Below, in pieces: positions 38,382 through 48,268 of a DNA stretch of 64,000 nt. Origin of the DNA: Tritrichomonas musculus (Eukaryota; Parabasalia; Tritrichomonadida; Tritrichomonadidae). The stretch spans positions 5,952,001-6,016,000 of the forward strand of contig JAPFFF010000002.1 in assembly GCA_039105265.1 (NCBI GenBank), read 5' to 3'. The notes beneath the pieces are model-generated. The model had not been told where the DNA came from. It ran no database searches and saw only the letters and a program-made list of their open reading frames with translations. The position numbers and the translations under genes are program-made. How positions within the stretch are numbered: the stretch's first letter is position 1; every line of letters begins with the position of its first letter.

Positions 38382-41300
38382 TTAAGCTTTTTGTGCCTTC
38401 TTCTCATCATTAGCTTCTTTATTTTCCACATTCTCTTTATCTTTATCTTTATTCTCATTCTTTTCTTCATTTTTATCTTTCTCTTTATTTTCTTTTTCAT
38501 CTTTATTTTTCTCTTTTTCTTTCTCTTCATCTTCCTTCTTCTTTGCCTCTTCGTCCTCTTCCTGCTTCGCCTTCTCTCTTTTCTCCTCGAGTTTCTTCTC
38601 CCAGACGACCATGTTTCTCTTTATCTGGTCGACGAGAATCTGCAGTGCTGGGCTAATTTTTGCATTCAGCTCGAACAGAGGGAAACAAACAGATCTATAG
38701 AAAGCAATTTGACTATTTTCGACCTCCATGTGTTCTCTATCGTTATTTGGCGAGCAGTCCATTCCGCTTGCCTTTTCAAGGTCTCCTTGTCTAAAGAACT
38801 CTTCGCAGAGATCAGATGCCCAACGGTCGGCTATTTCGAATCTCCTTGAGACGTTCGAAATGTCGGCTGCTTTAATTAACAGCTCCATAACCAGCAAACG
38901 ATCATTCTCGTCTTTTTGCCACTTTCTCTTTTCGTCGACCATTTTGTTCCCTTGATCGACGATTGTGAAATGCTTTGCCATGTCTGTTGACAATATGAGA
39001 TTGATCAACAAGTACCACATTTTCGTTGATTGATTCTCATCAAGACTGTGCATCAAGTTGGCCTCATCACGCGTCATTATGTTAATCATGACGGTGCAGT
39101 GATGTGTCTCCATAACGCTCTGATTTCTAAACAGAATGCCGAGCGGTGTCTGTGCCTTGACGTTGTACTGGTTGGTGAAGCCATCGTGATTGGCATCATG
39201 ACAAATCGAAGCAACAAGCATTGCGAATATCTCAAACTTAGTGAAAGTGTTCGAAAGACCGGTTGTATGCAATTGATAAGCCATGAATTGAGTGACGTCA
39301 ATTGCATGGATCCAATTATGATATGGCACTTTATTATAGCTTTCTTTAATCAGACTCAAAAAGTGAAATAGCATCTCATTTGTTATCTTAAATTCTTTCA
39401 TTAAACCGAATAAATTAAACAGATAAAAAGCTTCTTTAATTAGACCGATTTCTTTAAATCGATCAGGCGTGAAATCACGCGAAATTGCTGTTCTTAGTTG
39501 ATCATCGGAAAGACGTAACTTGTCAGGTAATGACATTGATTCTCGTTCTTCTGAATTCATGAACATTTGAAGTTCGGCTTCAGAAGCACCGAGTGTTGCA
39601 ATGCTCTTTAACTTTGATCTTTCAAGTGAAATTGACAAGAAAACAGAATAACTTTCAAGTAACTTTTGTTCATCGAATGTAAACTTTTGTTTATTCTTCT
39701 TCCATTGCATCATAACCGCTCCCATAACCGTTCTTTCAGATGATGTTATAGGTACACAAATAAACGACTTCTCCGGTTTATTTCCATAATTCTCCATTGA
39801 TGATTCTTTCATAGTGATAACTTTTTCAATGATCTTATTTCTTTCTTCTTCTTCTTTAGCCTTCTCGGCATCTTGTGCAGTTGTCTTACCTTGCATCAAC
39901 TTGGCAATGATCGCACGTTTAACACCAAGTGAATCTTCGATTTCTTGTTGTTGCTTTTGCTGTTCATTTTTGGTCATTTTGGCTTCAATGTCTTCATCAA
40001 GAACATAAGGTGTGAAATTGATACCATTATTTTCAACCATAAAAAGTGCCGCTCTAACCGCTCCAACCACTTTTCTAGAGTTTCTAAGAATCTCTTCAAT
40101 GCACTTCTTAATTGTCTGTGGTTGAGAAAGCGCACTTGAAATTTCAAGGAAAGATCGAAGCTGAAGAGAAAGATCAATTGAAGCACGATAAAGTCTTGCG
40201 TTTTGTAATGAAATTCCACAGAAAACGTTGAAGATTTTAATCATTTTTTCATCTTCTTCAGTAAAGACACCATCAAGCTTATTGATCATTTCTGTAACAC
40301 CACAAATTTGCTTCTGTTCGTCATAAATTGGAACAGATAAGATAGACAATGTTCTGTAGCCCGTTGCAAGGTCTGTTGCTCTATTGAATCTCTTATCGTC
40401 GTAAGCATCTTGGATGTTCAATATTTCGCCAGTTGTAGCTGTGAAACCAACAATACCTGCATTGATTGGAATCTCAATTGCGTTTGCAAGTCCTCCTGAG
40501 AAAGACGTAACGAGTTTATCATGCGTTTCATTAACTGTAAATAACGAGCAACGATCAGATTTAACAAGTTCTTTGGCTTTCAACATGATCTTTGGAATGA
40601 GCTCCTCCATCTTCAACTGGCCTGCAAGGAACTCAGCAACACCCAGCAATGCAATCAATTGCTTCTGTTGATGATCCGAATCTTTCAATGTTTTATCGTT
40701 CTCTTCCATGATCTCAGCAGCAGTCAATGAAGAGATAACATAAGGAATGATTCTAGCAAGAATCTTCTCATCATTGTCTGTGAAAAATTGGGGCATACGT
40801 TTACCTCTCAATATTACTGCATAAAAAAGCGGGTTGTCCGGATCTCGAACCGGGATCCCTAAGCAACTATAGTCGCCATTTCCATCCGATTTCTCAAAAT
40901 AGGCCGAGTGGACACGCGATGAAATGCAAGAAACAGGAACAGCTTGTCTTAGAACAAATCCTGCAATGCCTGCTTCCGAGTTAGGAACATCAACGGCAGT
41001 GCTTGAGTCTGCCCGATAGACTGAAATTGTATCGGTTTGGGTATTTAACCGCCAAATTTCAGCACTTCGACAACAGAACAAATTTGAGAGCTTCTCTGAA
41101 ATTGTTTCAACAAATTGTTTAAGACGATAGGTCTTCATCAAATCTGACACAAAAGTGTCATCAAGATGTGGTTGGAAAAGCCACCTTGAATATATTTCGC
41201 ACTTTTTCTGGAAATATTCAGCAAATTTGGCATCGTCCTCGTTGAAGGGATCTGATGCCTTAGATCGAAGAACCGCTACAACGCCTTTAACGCTAGAAAA

Positions 41301-42065
41301 AGTGTCAAAAACAGGAAACATTAATACTTGTTGGTCTGGTGCAATCATATGGCCCTCAATATCAAAGGAATAAGAAATATGGGTGGAGGCTTGTGTAAGC
41401 CGTAATATTTGGCGGGAAAATTGAACAAATCCGATAATGCCAATTCCATGTGGACAATAAGCTGTAGTGGAAGGACAATATAATACTTTAACGGAGGAAA
41501 TATCGTGGAAAAATAATACTTTTTCGGCGAGAAAGTACATCTGTAAGGTGGTTTCGATTAATCTATGTAACGCAATTGTGGCAGAACCTGATACTATTTT
41601 ATCAAAGGCTTCTTCCATTTTGAGATGTAAGGCTAATGATGAGGATATTGCATTGGGTTTTGTGTTTATACTTGAATTTGATCTTTGGCGTGTAGGAGAG
41701 GTTGTCCGATTTTCGCTTTTTTCTCCGTTGGATAATGGAGGTAAATTATTGTTGTTGGCATTTTTATTGTCTGATTTGGCTTGATCGCATTTTGTAAGGA
41801 ATAAGTTAATTTCTGGTTCGGGTTTACGGTTTGCTTTAAGTTTTTCAATACGCTCTGTACGTTTTAATGAAAGTTTTCGCGATAAATATGGTGCAAATTG
41901 ATCGATTGGAGGTGGAGGAGGATTTGGATCTTTATATAAAACTTCAAAAGGATGCGATTGTTTCGTAACAATTGGAGAAATTGGACGAAGTGCAATTAAA
42001 TCATTCACCAGGGAACGTCGCTCGGACGCCTGGGTCATTTTCTTGAGCACTTTAATCGAAGACAT
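38382..42065 (-). CDS. Cyclic nucleotide phosphodiesterase with four GAF-like domains
   Basis: 1227 residues. After a polar N-terminus come four GAF-like domains (~150-310, ~335-465, ~480-635, ~645-840); GAFs in PDEs bind cyclic nucleotides. The class I PDE catalytic domain is at ~895-1145, with YHNWIHAIDV (His916, His920), the metal-binding CHDANHDG (His956, Asp957), and further on KAADISN and WASDLCEEFFRQGD. All class landmarks are present, so hydrolysis of cAMP and/or cGMP is expected. The last ~70 residues are Lys/Glu/Asp-rich. No signal or membrane segment is seen. Mammalian GAF-PDEs have two GAFs, so four is unusual. The ATG is followed by an open frame to the stop; no initiator was found. 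Confidence 0.9.
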   Translation of the reverse strand: MSSIKVLKKMTQASERRSLVNDLIALRPISPIVTKQSHPFEVLYKDPNPPPPPIDQFAPYLSRKLSLKRTERIEKLKANRKPEPEINLFLTKCDQAKSDNKNANNNNLPPLSNGEKSENRTTSPTRQRSNSSINTKPNAISSSLALHLKMEEAFDKIVSGSATIALHRLIETTLQMYFLAEKVLFFHDISSVKVLYCPSTTAYCPHGIGIIGFVQFSRQILRLTQASTHISYSFDIEGHMIAPDQQVLMFPVFDTFSSVKGVVAVLRSKASDPFNEDDAKFAEYFQKKCEIYSRWLFQPHLDDTFVSDLMKTYRLKQFVETISEKLSNLFCCRSAEIWRLNTQTDTISVYRADSSTAVDVPNSEAGIAGFVLRQAVPVSCISSRVHSAYFEKSDGNGDYSCLGIPVRDPDNPLFYAVILRGKRMPQFFTDNDEKILARIIPYVISSLTAAEIMEENDKTLKDSDHQQKQLIALLGVAEFLAGQLKMEELIPKIMLKAKELVKSDRCSLFTVNETHDKLVTSFSGGLANAIEIPINAGIVGFTATTGEILNIQDAYDDKRFNRATDLATGYRTLSILSVPIYDEQKQICGVTEMINKLDGVFTEEDEKMIKIFNVFCGISLQNARLYRASIDLSLQLRSFLEISSALSQPQTIKKCIEEILRNSRKVVGAVRAALFMVENNGINFTPYVLDEDIEAKMTKNEQQKQQQEIEDSLGVKRAIIAKLMQGKTTAQDAEKAKEEEERNKIIEKVITMKESSMENYGNKPEKSFICVPITSSERTVMGAVMMQWKKNKQKFTFDEQKLLESYSVFLSISLERSKLKSIATLGASEAELQMFMNSEERESMSLPDKLRLSDDQLRTAISRDFTPDRFKEIGLIKEAFYLFNLFGLMKEFKITNEMLFHFLSLIKESYNKVPYHNWIHAIDVTQFMAYQLHTTGLSNTFTKFEIFAMLVASICHDANHDGFTNQYNVKAQTPLGILFRNQSVMETHHCTVMINIMTRDEANLMHSLDENQSTKMWYLLINLILSTDMAKHFTIVDQGNKMVDEKRKWQKDENDRLLVMELLIKAADISNVSRRFEIADRWASDLCEEFFRQGDLEKASGMDCSPNNDREHMEVENSQIAFYRSVCFPLFELNAKISPALQILVDQIKRNMVVWEKKLEEKREKAKQEEDEEAKKKEDEEKEKEKNKDEKENKEKDKNEEKNENKDKDKENVENKEANDEKKAQKA

Positions 42066-42992
42066 TTACTAAGTTTATAACAATTGAGAAAAAAAAATCG
42101 TTATTTAAAAAAAATATTCAATTTTTAATGAACGACTTTCAGAAATTTGAATATTATCACAAAATAAATAACGTATGAATAATAAAAATATGATTTTACT
42201 CTATAAGATATACAATATATTATTAATTTAAAAATTTAATTAATATATTTGTATTTTATTTTATTTAAAAAATAATTAATATATAGTTATTATTGATATA
42301 AATATTCATAAAATCTTATTTTTCTTTATATGGACATTTATACTTTCAATTTTTAATGTGATCTGCTTTTTTGAAAATCCAGAAAACTAAAAGGCTCATG
42401 TGGATAAAGACTCAAAGGTTGATAAATTTCTTGTTTTTGTAAAAAATTCAATTGCATTTTCTATTTTAGGCTTAAAAAACTTTTTTTGATTTCATTATTA
42501 TAAAAAAAAAAATTACAAATTGATGCCTGCTTTGTCATTTTTGGTATCTAGGTGGAATAAAGTAAGTATTCCGCAAATAATTTTTTTATATTCAAACAGC
42601 AAATTATTAATATTCAGATTTGAATAAGGGATTGAGTTATTTGAATATATAATGTCATACAGAATACTGGTTTTAAAAGTAGGAAAAGAATTCATGTTCA
42701 AGCAATTGTGTAATATAATATTACTAATATTTAATAGAATCATAGATAATTATCAACCTTAGTATTCAATGATAGAATAGGTTTTTTAATCACTTAGCTT
42801 GCATTTTAATGATTTTTTTTTTTTTTAGAATTTTCAAGTTTCACCAATAAATTGAAATAAAAAAATTTATTTTTTTCAATGCAAAATCTTATTCCATTCA
42901 AAAATTAAAAGATATCGATAAAAATTGAATGAATTATTTATAACAAATTAAATAAATTAAGTATAAAATCTTTTAAACACAAAATATATATT
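42066..42992. other. Intergenic, nothing recognised
   Basis: Very AT-rich spacer between divergent genes, expected to hold both promoters. No ORF with convincing composition and no RNA gene was seen. Confidence 0.5.
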
Positions 42993-42999
42993 TCATTTT
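42993..42999 (+). promoter_or_regulatory. Trichomonad-type initiator (TCATTTT)
   Basis: The motif's A lies 27 bases upstream of the ATG at 43022. Confidence 0.4.
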
Positions 43000-43021
43000 A
43001 TTTAATTCTGTTTTTCAACGG

Positions 43022-43879
43022 ATGACAACGTATATTGATACCCAATATAAAAAGATCAAGCATTTTATTTATAAGAAGAAAGTCGAGAAAACAAAATTTT
43101 CGAAAAAGGAATTCCAAAAAGCTCGAGGAACAAAATCAGCCAAAAAGCTGCAAGAAGATTTAAACAAGATTGGAACATGCTTAAATGGAAAAAAAGTATC
43201 TGATATTCATATTAACGAACTTGAAAATGTTTGTTTTGTTATTTGTAATACCTACAAAAAAAACAATAATACTCTTGGCGTTGGTCCATTAAATGATGGA
43301 TATATGATTTCTGATTTATACCATAAAAAAGGATTCCAAATTTTTTATCTATATGATCCAACAAGAGAAGAATTTCTACAATTTATTCCAGTTTTCTTCA
43401 AATATACAAAACAAGTTCTAACGGTTTATTATTCTGGCCGTTGCACGACGATTTATGAACATCATATAGATGATACCGCTATTGTTTTTGAAGCTGGTCA
43501 TATCAGTGGTCATGATTTGAATGAAATCCTATTAAAAAATGTAAACAAAAATTTGAAAGTTGTTTTAATTTGCGATTGTTTTACGGGAGGTTCGATTTGG
43601 TCACTCGATTTTGACGATAGAAAGAAATATTCATATCTGCTTCCAAATGTTGTTTCAGTTTATTCAGTATATAATTCAACAATACCAGATATGGTTAAAA
43701 AAGCTCAAAAGATGAATGGAATATTTACTTATTATTTTTGTAAATTCGCAAAAGAAATACTTGATATATCGCCAAATAATCTTTTAGAAAACATTAATCC
43801 ACCTCTTGATAGATTCAACATTTCATTGATGTGTGATGCATCAAAAAGTACTTTGGAGTCTCAACCAATTTTCAATTGA
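43022..43879 (+). CDS. Caspase/metacaspase-fold protein with altered catalytic site
   Basis: 285 residues. The strand-loop pattern of clan CD peptidases is visible: VCFVICNTY early, then LTVYYSGRC (~135-141) where metacaspases have YYSGHG, and VVLICDCFTGGS (~181-192) where they have DxCHSG. The nucleophile position keeps Cys (Cys186), but the catalytic His position is Arg140 and the following Gly is Cys. Either another His, such as the nearby HH at ~147, serves, or the protein is a non-peptidase relative. It is shorter than most metacaspases and has no prodomain. The basic N-terminal ~60 residues are unlike them. An initiator lies 27 bases upstream. Confidence 0.65.
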   Translation: MTTYIDTQYKKIKHFIYKKKVEKTKFSKKEFQKARGTKSAKKLQEDLNKIGTCLNGKKVSDIHINELENVCFVICNTYKKNNNTLGVGPLNDGYMISDLYHKKGFQIFYLYDPTREEFLQFIPVFFKYTKQVLTVYYSGRCTTIYEHHIDDTAIVFEAGHISGHDLNEILLKNVNKNLKVVLICDCFTGGSIWSLDFDDRKKYSYLLPNVVSVYSVYNSTIPDMVKKAQKMNGIFTYYFCKFAKEILDISPNNLLENINPPLDRFNISLMCDASKSTLESQPIFN

Positions 43880-44126
43880 TGAGATGAAATTTTTTACCAT
43901 GATATTTAATATCATTCTATTAGATGGAATTACATCTATAGTATTAATTAAAAATCATTATAAAATTCATATTTTAATCAATGTTATTCAAATTTTTATT
44001 AATGCTGATATCAATTCTTCAATTTGGTACAAAAAAGATGTAATCTCATAAAAATATTGTAAAATCTATTGTTAAGTTGATCTATTTTGGTTGTAAATTC
44101 TATTATTTGGTAAAAAAAAAAACTTG

Positions 44127-44133
44127 AAAAAAA
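44127..44133 (-). terminator. RNA polymerase III terminator
   Basis: Seven A's on the plus strand give a T7 run on the minus strand, four bases after the tRNA's discriminator base. Confidence 0.75.
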
Positions 44134-44136
44134 TTT

Positions 44137-44208
44137 TTCTCTTGGGAGGAATCGAACCTCCATCCCGGGATTCAAAGTCCCATATGATAACCACTACACC
44201 ACAAGAGA
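44137..44208 (-). tRNA. tRNA-Gln (anticodon TTG)
   Basis: A 72-base cloverleaf on the minus strand. The acceptor stem TCTCTTG/CAAGAGA pairs perfectly, the D-arm is GTGTAGTGGTTATC-like, the anticodon stem TGGGA/TCCCG carries loop CTTTGAA with anticodon TTG (44173-44175 on the plus strand), and the T-arm GGAGG-TTCGATT-CCTCC is perfect. The D-loop/anticodon sequence GGTGTAGTGGTTATCA and CTTTGAATCC closely match eukaryotic tRNA-Gln. Internal A and B boxes are intact, and there is no intron and no encoded CCA. It reads CAA glutamine codons. Confidence 0.95.
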
Positions 44209-44463
44209 TTTCGTTAATCTATATCAAACCTTTATATATATTTATTAAAAATTTGGTAATAAACTACCTCTTTATATAAAAAGAGTAAAAAAAAAAGTAA
44301 ACTGCTGGCAAAATTGAGTAGTGTGTCTGCTGGCAAATACGACCACTCCAATAATCTGAAAATTTAATCGTTTTATACTTTTATTTTCATTGTATAAAAT
44401 TTATTTATAATTGAATTTTAGATTAATAGGAAAGGTTGATTCTAAATTGTGATAAACATATTT

Positions 44464-45546
44464 TTAGAAAAAGATTAATAGCAATAAGAATAAAAAGAAC
44501 ATGAACATTTTCCACAAGAAGAATATATAATGCTGCTTTTTCCCTCTTTTTCGGTATTTATGGGCAACAACGAAGAATAGATTAACAAGCAACAGAATAA
44601 TTACTAATTTGTAAATTTTTCTTGTTTTAGCGAAATCATCCTCGAGCTTTTTCTCTTCTTCTTCTTCTTCCCTTTTCTCTGCCTCGTCTGCCTGTCCTCC
44701 AAGCTCCCTTAAAAGCTGTTTTCCCATATCTGTATAGAATGCACGAATTTCTGTTGTTGTCTTGTTGTCAATGATACTCTTCACAAAGGGCTCACTCGAC
44801 CAAATCATTTGGAATTTGACCAAGAATTCGACTTTATCGCCTTTATCGTCGAAAAAAAGTTGAACTTGTGGATCAAAACACTCGCAAAAAGGTGTTTTTC
44901 CTAGATTTGAAATAACTGCAATAGCTTTTCGATTGCCAAGATCAAAAAGCAGTTGAGTTTCTGATACTTTAATCAAATTTTTGCCTAAAACAGGCAAAAC
45001 AACAAGTTTTGCATAATCTATCCTTCTTTCCATATAGCCGTCTTTCTCTTCCCAATCGTTTATACTGATATCTTCATTCCCCACTGATCCATAAAGGTCG
45101 ATAAAGAAATCTTTACTTAAAATTCGAGAGCTTACGGCCGCCATATTTGCAGGAACGGTACAGGAGTAAAGTAAGATTGGATCTTCGAGATCTTTCCATT
45201 GCACTGTATTTTCTCCAGTATTGGTGAAGCCATAGCTTACTCTTGGATGTTCAAGAGCTTGTTTCATTATATTAATCATATCTTTGACTGACTGAGCTTC
45301 ATGAAGGCCAGTAAAGAGATAAGATTGATCATCTACACGAATTTCTAGATTGTTCATTGCATGTGCAAAACGAGTTTCGACGATAATGTCCGTAATATTA
45401 GAAAAATCAATATTAGTTTTGCTGTTATCCTCGCTTCCAGTATAAATAAAACAAATTTTAGTGGGATAAATCTCTAATGTCCCATGATGGGAAACTTTTT
45501 GGACAAGAAAACAGCTAAAGGATGAAATTAGGCTCTCCTGTGACAT
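44464..45546 (-). CDS. GRAM-VASt domain protein, tail-anchored lipid-transfer-like (Lam/GRAMD1 type)
   Basis: 360 residues from the ATG at 45546; the frame is open 17 codons further upstream but only with a TTG. A GRAM domain (~10-95: LEIYPTKICFIYTG, FSNITDIIVE, YLFTGLH) is followed by a VASt/StART-like domain (~105-270: SKDFFIDLYGS, MERRIDYAKLV), a Glu-rich stretch, and two hydrophobic segments at the C-terminus (~290-312, ~330-355). This is the order in yeast Lam/Ltc and animal GRAMD1 proteins, which sit in the ER at membrane contact sites and move sterol. Trichomonads obtain sterols from the host, so a transfer role is plausible but inferred. A near-initiator TCATTGT lies ~13-19 bases upstream. 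Confidence 0.82.
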   Translation of the reverse strand: MSQESLISSFSCFLVQKVSHHGTLEIYPTKICFIYTGSEDNSKTNIDFSNITDIIVETRFAHAMNNLEIRVDDQSYLFTGLHEAQSVKDMINIMKQALEHPRVSYGFTNTGENTVQWKDLEDPILLYSCTVPANMAAVSSRILSKDFFIDLYGSVGNEDISINDWEEKDGYMERRIDYAKLVVLPVLGKNLIKVSETQLLFDLGNRKAIAVISNLGKTPFCECFDPQVQLFFDDKGDKVEFLVKFQMIWSSEPFVKSIIDNKTTTEIRAFYTDMGKQLLRELGGQADEAEKREEEEEEKKLEDDFAKTRKIYKLVIILLLVNLFFVVAHKYRKRGKKQHYIFFLWKMFMFFLFLLLLIFF

Positions 45547-46584
45547 GATAAGAAAACAATGATTCGATTTCGTATAAAGTTGAATAGTATATCTCAATTG
45601 TTTTCAAAAAGTTTGAAAAATAAATTATGAATTTTCAATTTATTCATGTAGAAAATTCAAAAAGTTTAATTTATATTGTTTGTGGTAAAATATTGGCCTT
45701 TGACGTTTAATTTTAATAGAAATAAAATATTCAATTCATTGAAAAAAATTTTTCAAAAAAAAAAACGATTGATTAATTTTTTTGATTATTATCTCAGATA
45801 TTTCTTTATAAAAGCAACTTATTTAATTAAAAATAAAAAATAAATATGATTTATGTTTATGAATATTAGGAAAAAGTACTTCTTAAGCTAATCAGAAACA
45901 ATGATTTTTGTAATACTCATTTTTAAGTTCAGGATAATTGGCTCAACTTTTTTGTTAAATTCTTTTGGTTCAATTTATAATTGTTACTAATGAAAAAAAA
46001 TTTATTTTTTTTTAGTTTTAGATAATAATCATAAAAATCAAAATTTTTATTGATTGGTAGAATTAATACTTGATTGATTTTGAAACAATTCCCAAATTAA
46101 TCTAATAATTAAATTGATGTGAGTCAATTTAGTAGTAAAAAAAATATCATTTTTTTATATTTGTTATATTAACATTTAAATAAAGATATTTTATGTTTTT
46201 CTCTATGATAAATTGAAGAAAATGAATAGTAATCTTTTTAATATATAAATAAAAAATAATTATTGAAATCATTTGTTTGTTAATAATAATTTCTATGATT
46301 AAAATTGGCAAAAACATTGTTCAAATATTTATATATATATAATTGGAGTTAGTAAATTTCATATAAATAGTTTTATTTATTTATATCAAGAAAAAAAATC
46401 AATTTAAAACGATCTGAACAAATTGCATACTATCAAAGTGTTGCTACACAAAAGGAATTTGTTTCTTTTGAGAGTTCAAATTTAATAAAAAGTAAAAAAA
46501 AAAAGAAATTTCCAAATTTAATAGTCAATTGAAAATTTTGGAAAATTTTTAAAAGTGAAATGAATTTGGAAATTTTTTTTTCTT
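45547..46584. other. Intergenic, nothing recognised
   Basis: AT-rich spacer between divergent genes. I see no RNA gene, no repeat of note and no coding-like frame. Confidence 0.5.
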
Positions 46585-46590
46585 TCACTT
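46585..46590 (+). promoter_or_regulatory. Trichomonad-type initiator (TCACTT)
   Basis: TCACTT matches TCAYTW, with its A 15 bases upstream of the ATG at 46602. It is the clearest initiator in the window. Confidence 0.55.
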
Positions 46591-46601
46591 AACAAATTTA
46601 A

Positions 46602-47864
46602 ATGTCATCATTTAAAGACAAGTTAGCATTTTTTCAATCAGGCATTCAAGCTAGCCAAAGACAAGATGTTAAAATACCTAAAAAAGAGCATAATAAAGTA
46701 GAAGGTCAAGAAAGAAATAAACCTCAAGAAAATGAAAAGAAACCAAAAGAAGATGATGAAGAAAAAAGAAAAAGAGATGAAGAAGCAAAGATAAAAAGAG
46801 ATGAAGAAGAAGAAAGGAAAAGAAAAGAAGCAGAACAAAGAAAAAGAGAAGAAGAAGAAAAGCAACGAATTCAAGCAGAAGAAAGGAGTAGAAGAAGAAT
46901 TGAAGCATTACAAAAAATGCAAGAAGAAAAAGAAAAGAAAATACAATTGGCTAAAAAAGAAGCAGAAGAAATGATGGAAAAGAAAATAATTGAGCAAAAA
47001 AAAAGAAGGCAAGAATATTTGGATATGCAACAAAAAAGAGAGGAAGAAGAAAAAAGAAAGAAAGAAGAAGAAGAGATGAAAAAACAAAAAGAACAAGAAG
47101 AACAACGAAGAATTCGTGAAGAAATGAGACTCAAAAGAGAGAAAGAAGAAAGAATCAGAAAAGAAGAAGAAGAAAAAAGACGACAAGAAGAAGAAAAACA
47201 AAAAGAAGCCATTTTGGAAGAACAAAGGAGAAGAAGAGAAGAAGAGATAAGAAGAATGGAGAAAGAAAAAATTGAAAAAATAGAAAAAGAAAAGCGAGAA
47301 AAAGAAGAATTAGAACGACAAAGACAGCAAAAGATTGAAGAACGTCGAAATCAATTACGAGATGAATTTGAAAAATCTCGATTAAATGTAAATTCAAACA
47401 TATTGAAAGCTCCGGAACATATTATTAATGAAGTTAAACAAATTGGCCAACTTGTTTGTGATAATGAATTAGTTAAGTCAAACAAAATAATGATCGAAAT
47501 CACATACAATGATCCAAATGAAAAGCAAGATAATACGGATAAAGAAACAGTATGTACTATTAGTAAAGAATCCGATGTAATTGTACCAAGACCTTCGAAA
47601 GTTATACCAGTCATTCCTTCTCCTGAACAATTCGCTATAATTTGTGATCAAATAATAAATACTCCTAATATATCATCAAAAGAAACATTGAGAAAATATG
47701 TTCAAACTGATGAAGATGCTTTATATTTGGAAAGAATTAATAATATGATTCTCGAGCAAATCACTATTGAAACCAAATCGAAACCGAAAAATGAAAATAA
47801 AAGTCGTGAAGAAATTCTTTCATATTTTAGAAGAAACAAAAGAAGTCGAAACAAATCACTATAA
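46602..47864 (+). CDS. Charged coiled-coil protein (Glu/Lys/Arg-rich)
   Basis: 420 residues. Residues ~25-265 are almost pure charged heptads (EEEEKRRQEEE, RIRKEEEEK), giving a long single alpha-helix or coiled coil like those of caldesmon, trichohyalin or cytoskeletal linkers. The C-terminal ~150 residues are globular-looking, with EKQDN, PSPEQFAIICDQ and a basic tail (RRNKRSRNKSL). The first ten residues (MSSFKDKLAF) are also conserved-looking. No catalytic domain is seen. A cytoskeletal or scaffold role is likely but not proven. The long minus-strand open frames here are shadows of the purine-rich repeats. Confidence 0.75.
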   Translation: MSSFKDKLAFFQSGIQASQRQDVKIPKKEHNKVEGQERNKPQENEKKPKEDDEEKRKRDEEAKIKRDEEEERKRKEAEQRKREEEEKQRIQAEERSRRRIEALQKMQEEKEKKIQLAKKEAEEMMEKKIIEQKKRRQEYLDMQQKREEEEKRKKEEEEMKKQKEQEEQRRIREEMRLKREKEERIRKEEEEKRRQEEEKQKEAILEEQRRRREEEIRRMEKEKIEKIEKEKREKEELERQRQQKIEERRNQLRDEFEKSRLNVNSNILKAPEHIINEVKQIGQLVCDNELVKSNKIMIEITYNDPNEKQDNTDKETVCTISKESDVIVPRPSKVIPVIPSPEQFAIICDQIINTPNISSKETLRKYVQTDEDALYLERINNMILEQITIETKSKPKNENKSREEILSYFRRNKRSRNKSL

Positions 47865-48134
47865 TAAACTTTTTGATAAAGAGGAAAATCCATTTTTTAA
47901 TTAGTTTTTTTTTATTCTAAATAGAATATAAAAGAATGGTACAATATCAATATCAGTTTATAAAAGATTTTTGTTTAGAAAATTCTCTCATTATTCTTTG
48001 GCTTCATTGATTTCTTTGTTAAAGTAAACTCAATTTTTCTGAATAGTATTGAAAAATGAAGATAATCAACTCAATTTTGAAATAAATAATTATTAGTTTT
48101 CAATAATAAATTGAAAATTGAGTTGTATGCAAAA
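47865..48134. other. Intergenic, nothing recognised
   Basis: 3' flank of the coiled-coil gene, AT-rich with no feature. Confidence 0.5.
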
Positions 48135-48263
48135 ATGACTACCAGTTTATTAAGTTCAGAAAAAAGTTCTCTTAAATTTATGATTTTAAATCATTATAAT
48201 GGTAATAAAAGCATTCAAGATCTAGAAAAGAAGGAAATATCGATTTGCCTTTTATTTAAGTAA
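48135..48263 (+). CDS. Possible 42-residue ORF
   Basis: ATG to stop, with ordinary protein-like composition (MTTSLLSSEKSSLKFMILNH then NGNKSIQDLEKKE). The HYNGNKSIQDLEK part is reminiscent of the helix-turn-helix start of transposases or recombinases, but this is too short to assign. It could be a fragment. Confidence 0.2.
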   Translation: MTTSLLSSEKSSLKFMILNHYNGNKSIQDLEKKEISICLLFK

Positions 48264-48268
48264 TTTAA

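Noticed and set aside
40835-40870. tRNA T-arm-like string (GGATCTCGAACCGGGATCCC)
   Set aside because: It lies inside a GAF domain of the phosphodiesterase gene in frame, and no acceptor or D-arm can be formed around it.
42513-42743. 76-codon minus-strand frame
   Set aside because: AT-rich composition, no homology recognised, and it lies in the promoter spacer of divergent genes.
46638-47893. Several long minus-strand open frames rich in Phe/Leu/Ser
   Set aside because: They are antisense to the Glu/Lys/Arg-rich coiled-coil gene; purine-rich codons give stop-poor antisense frames.
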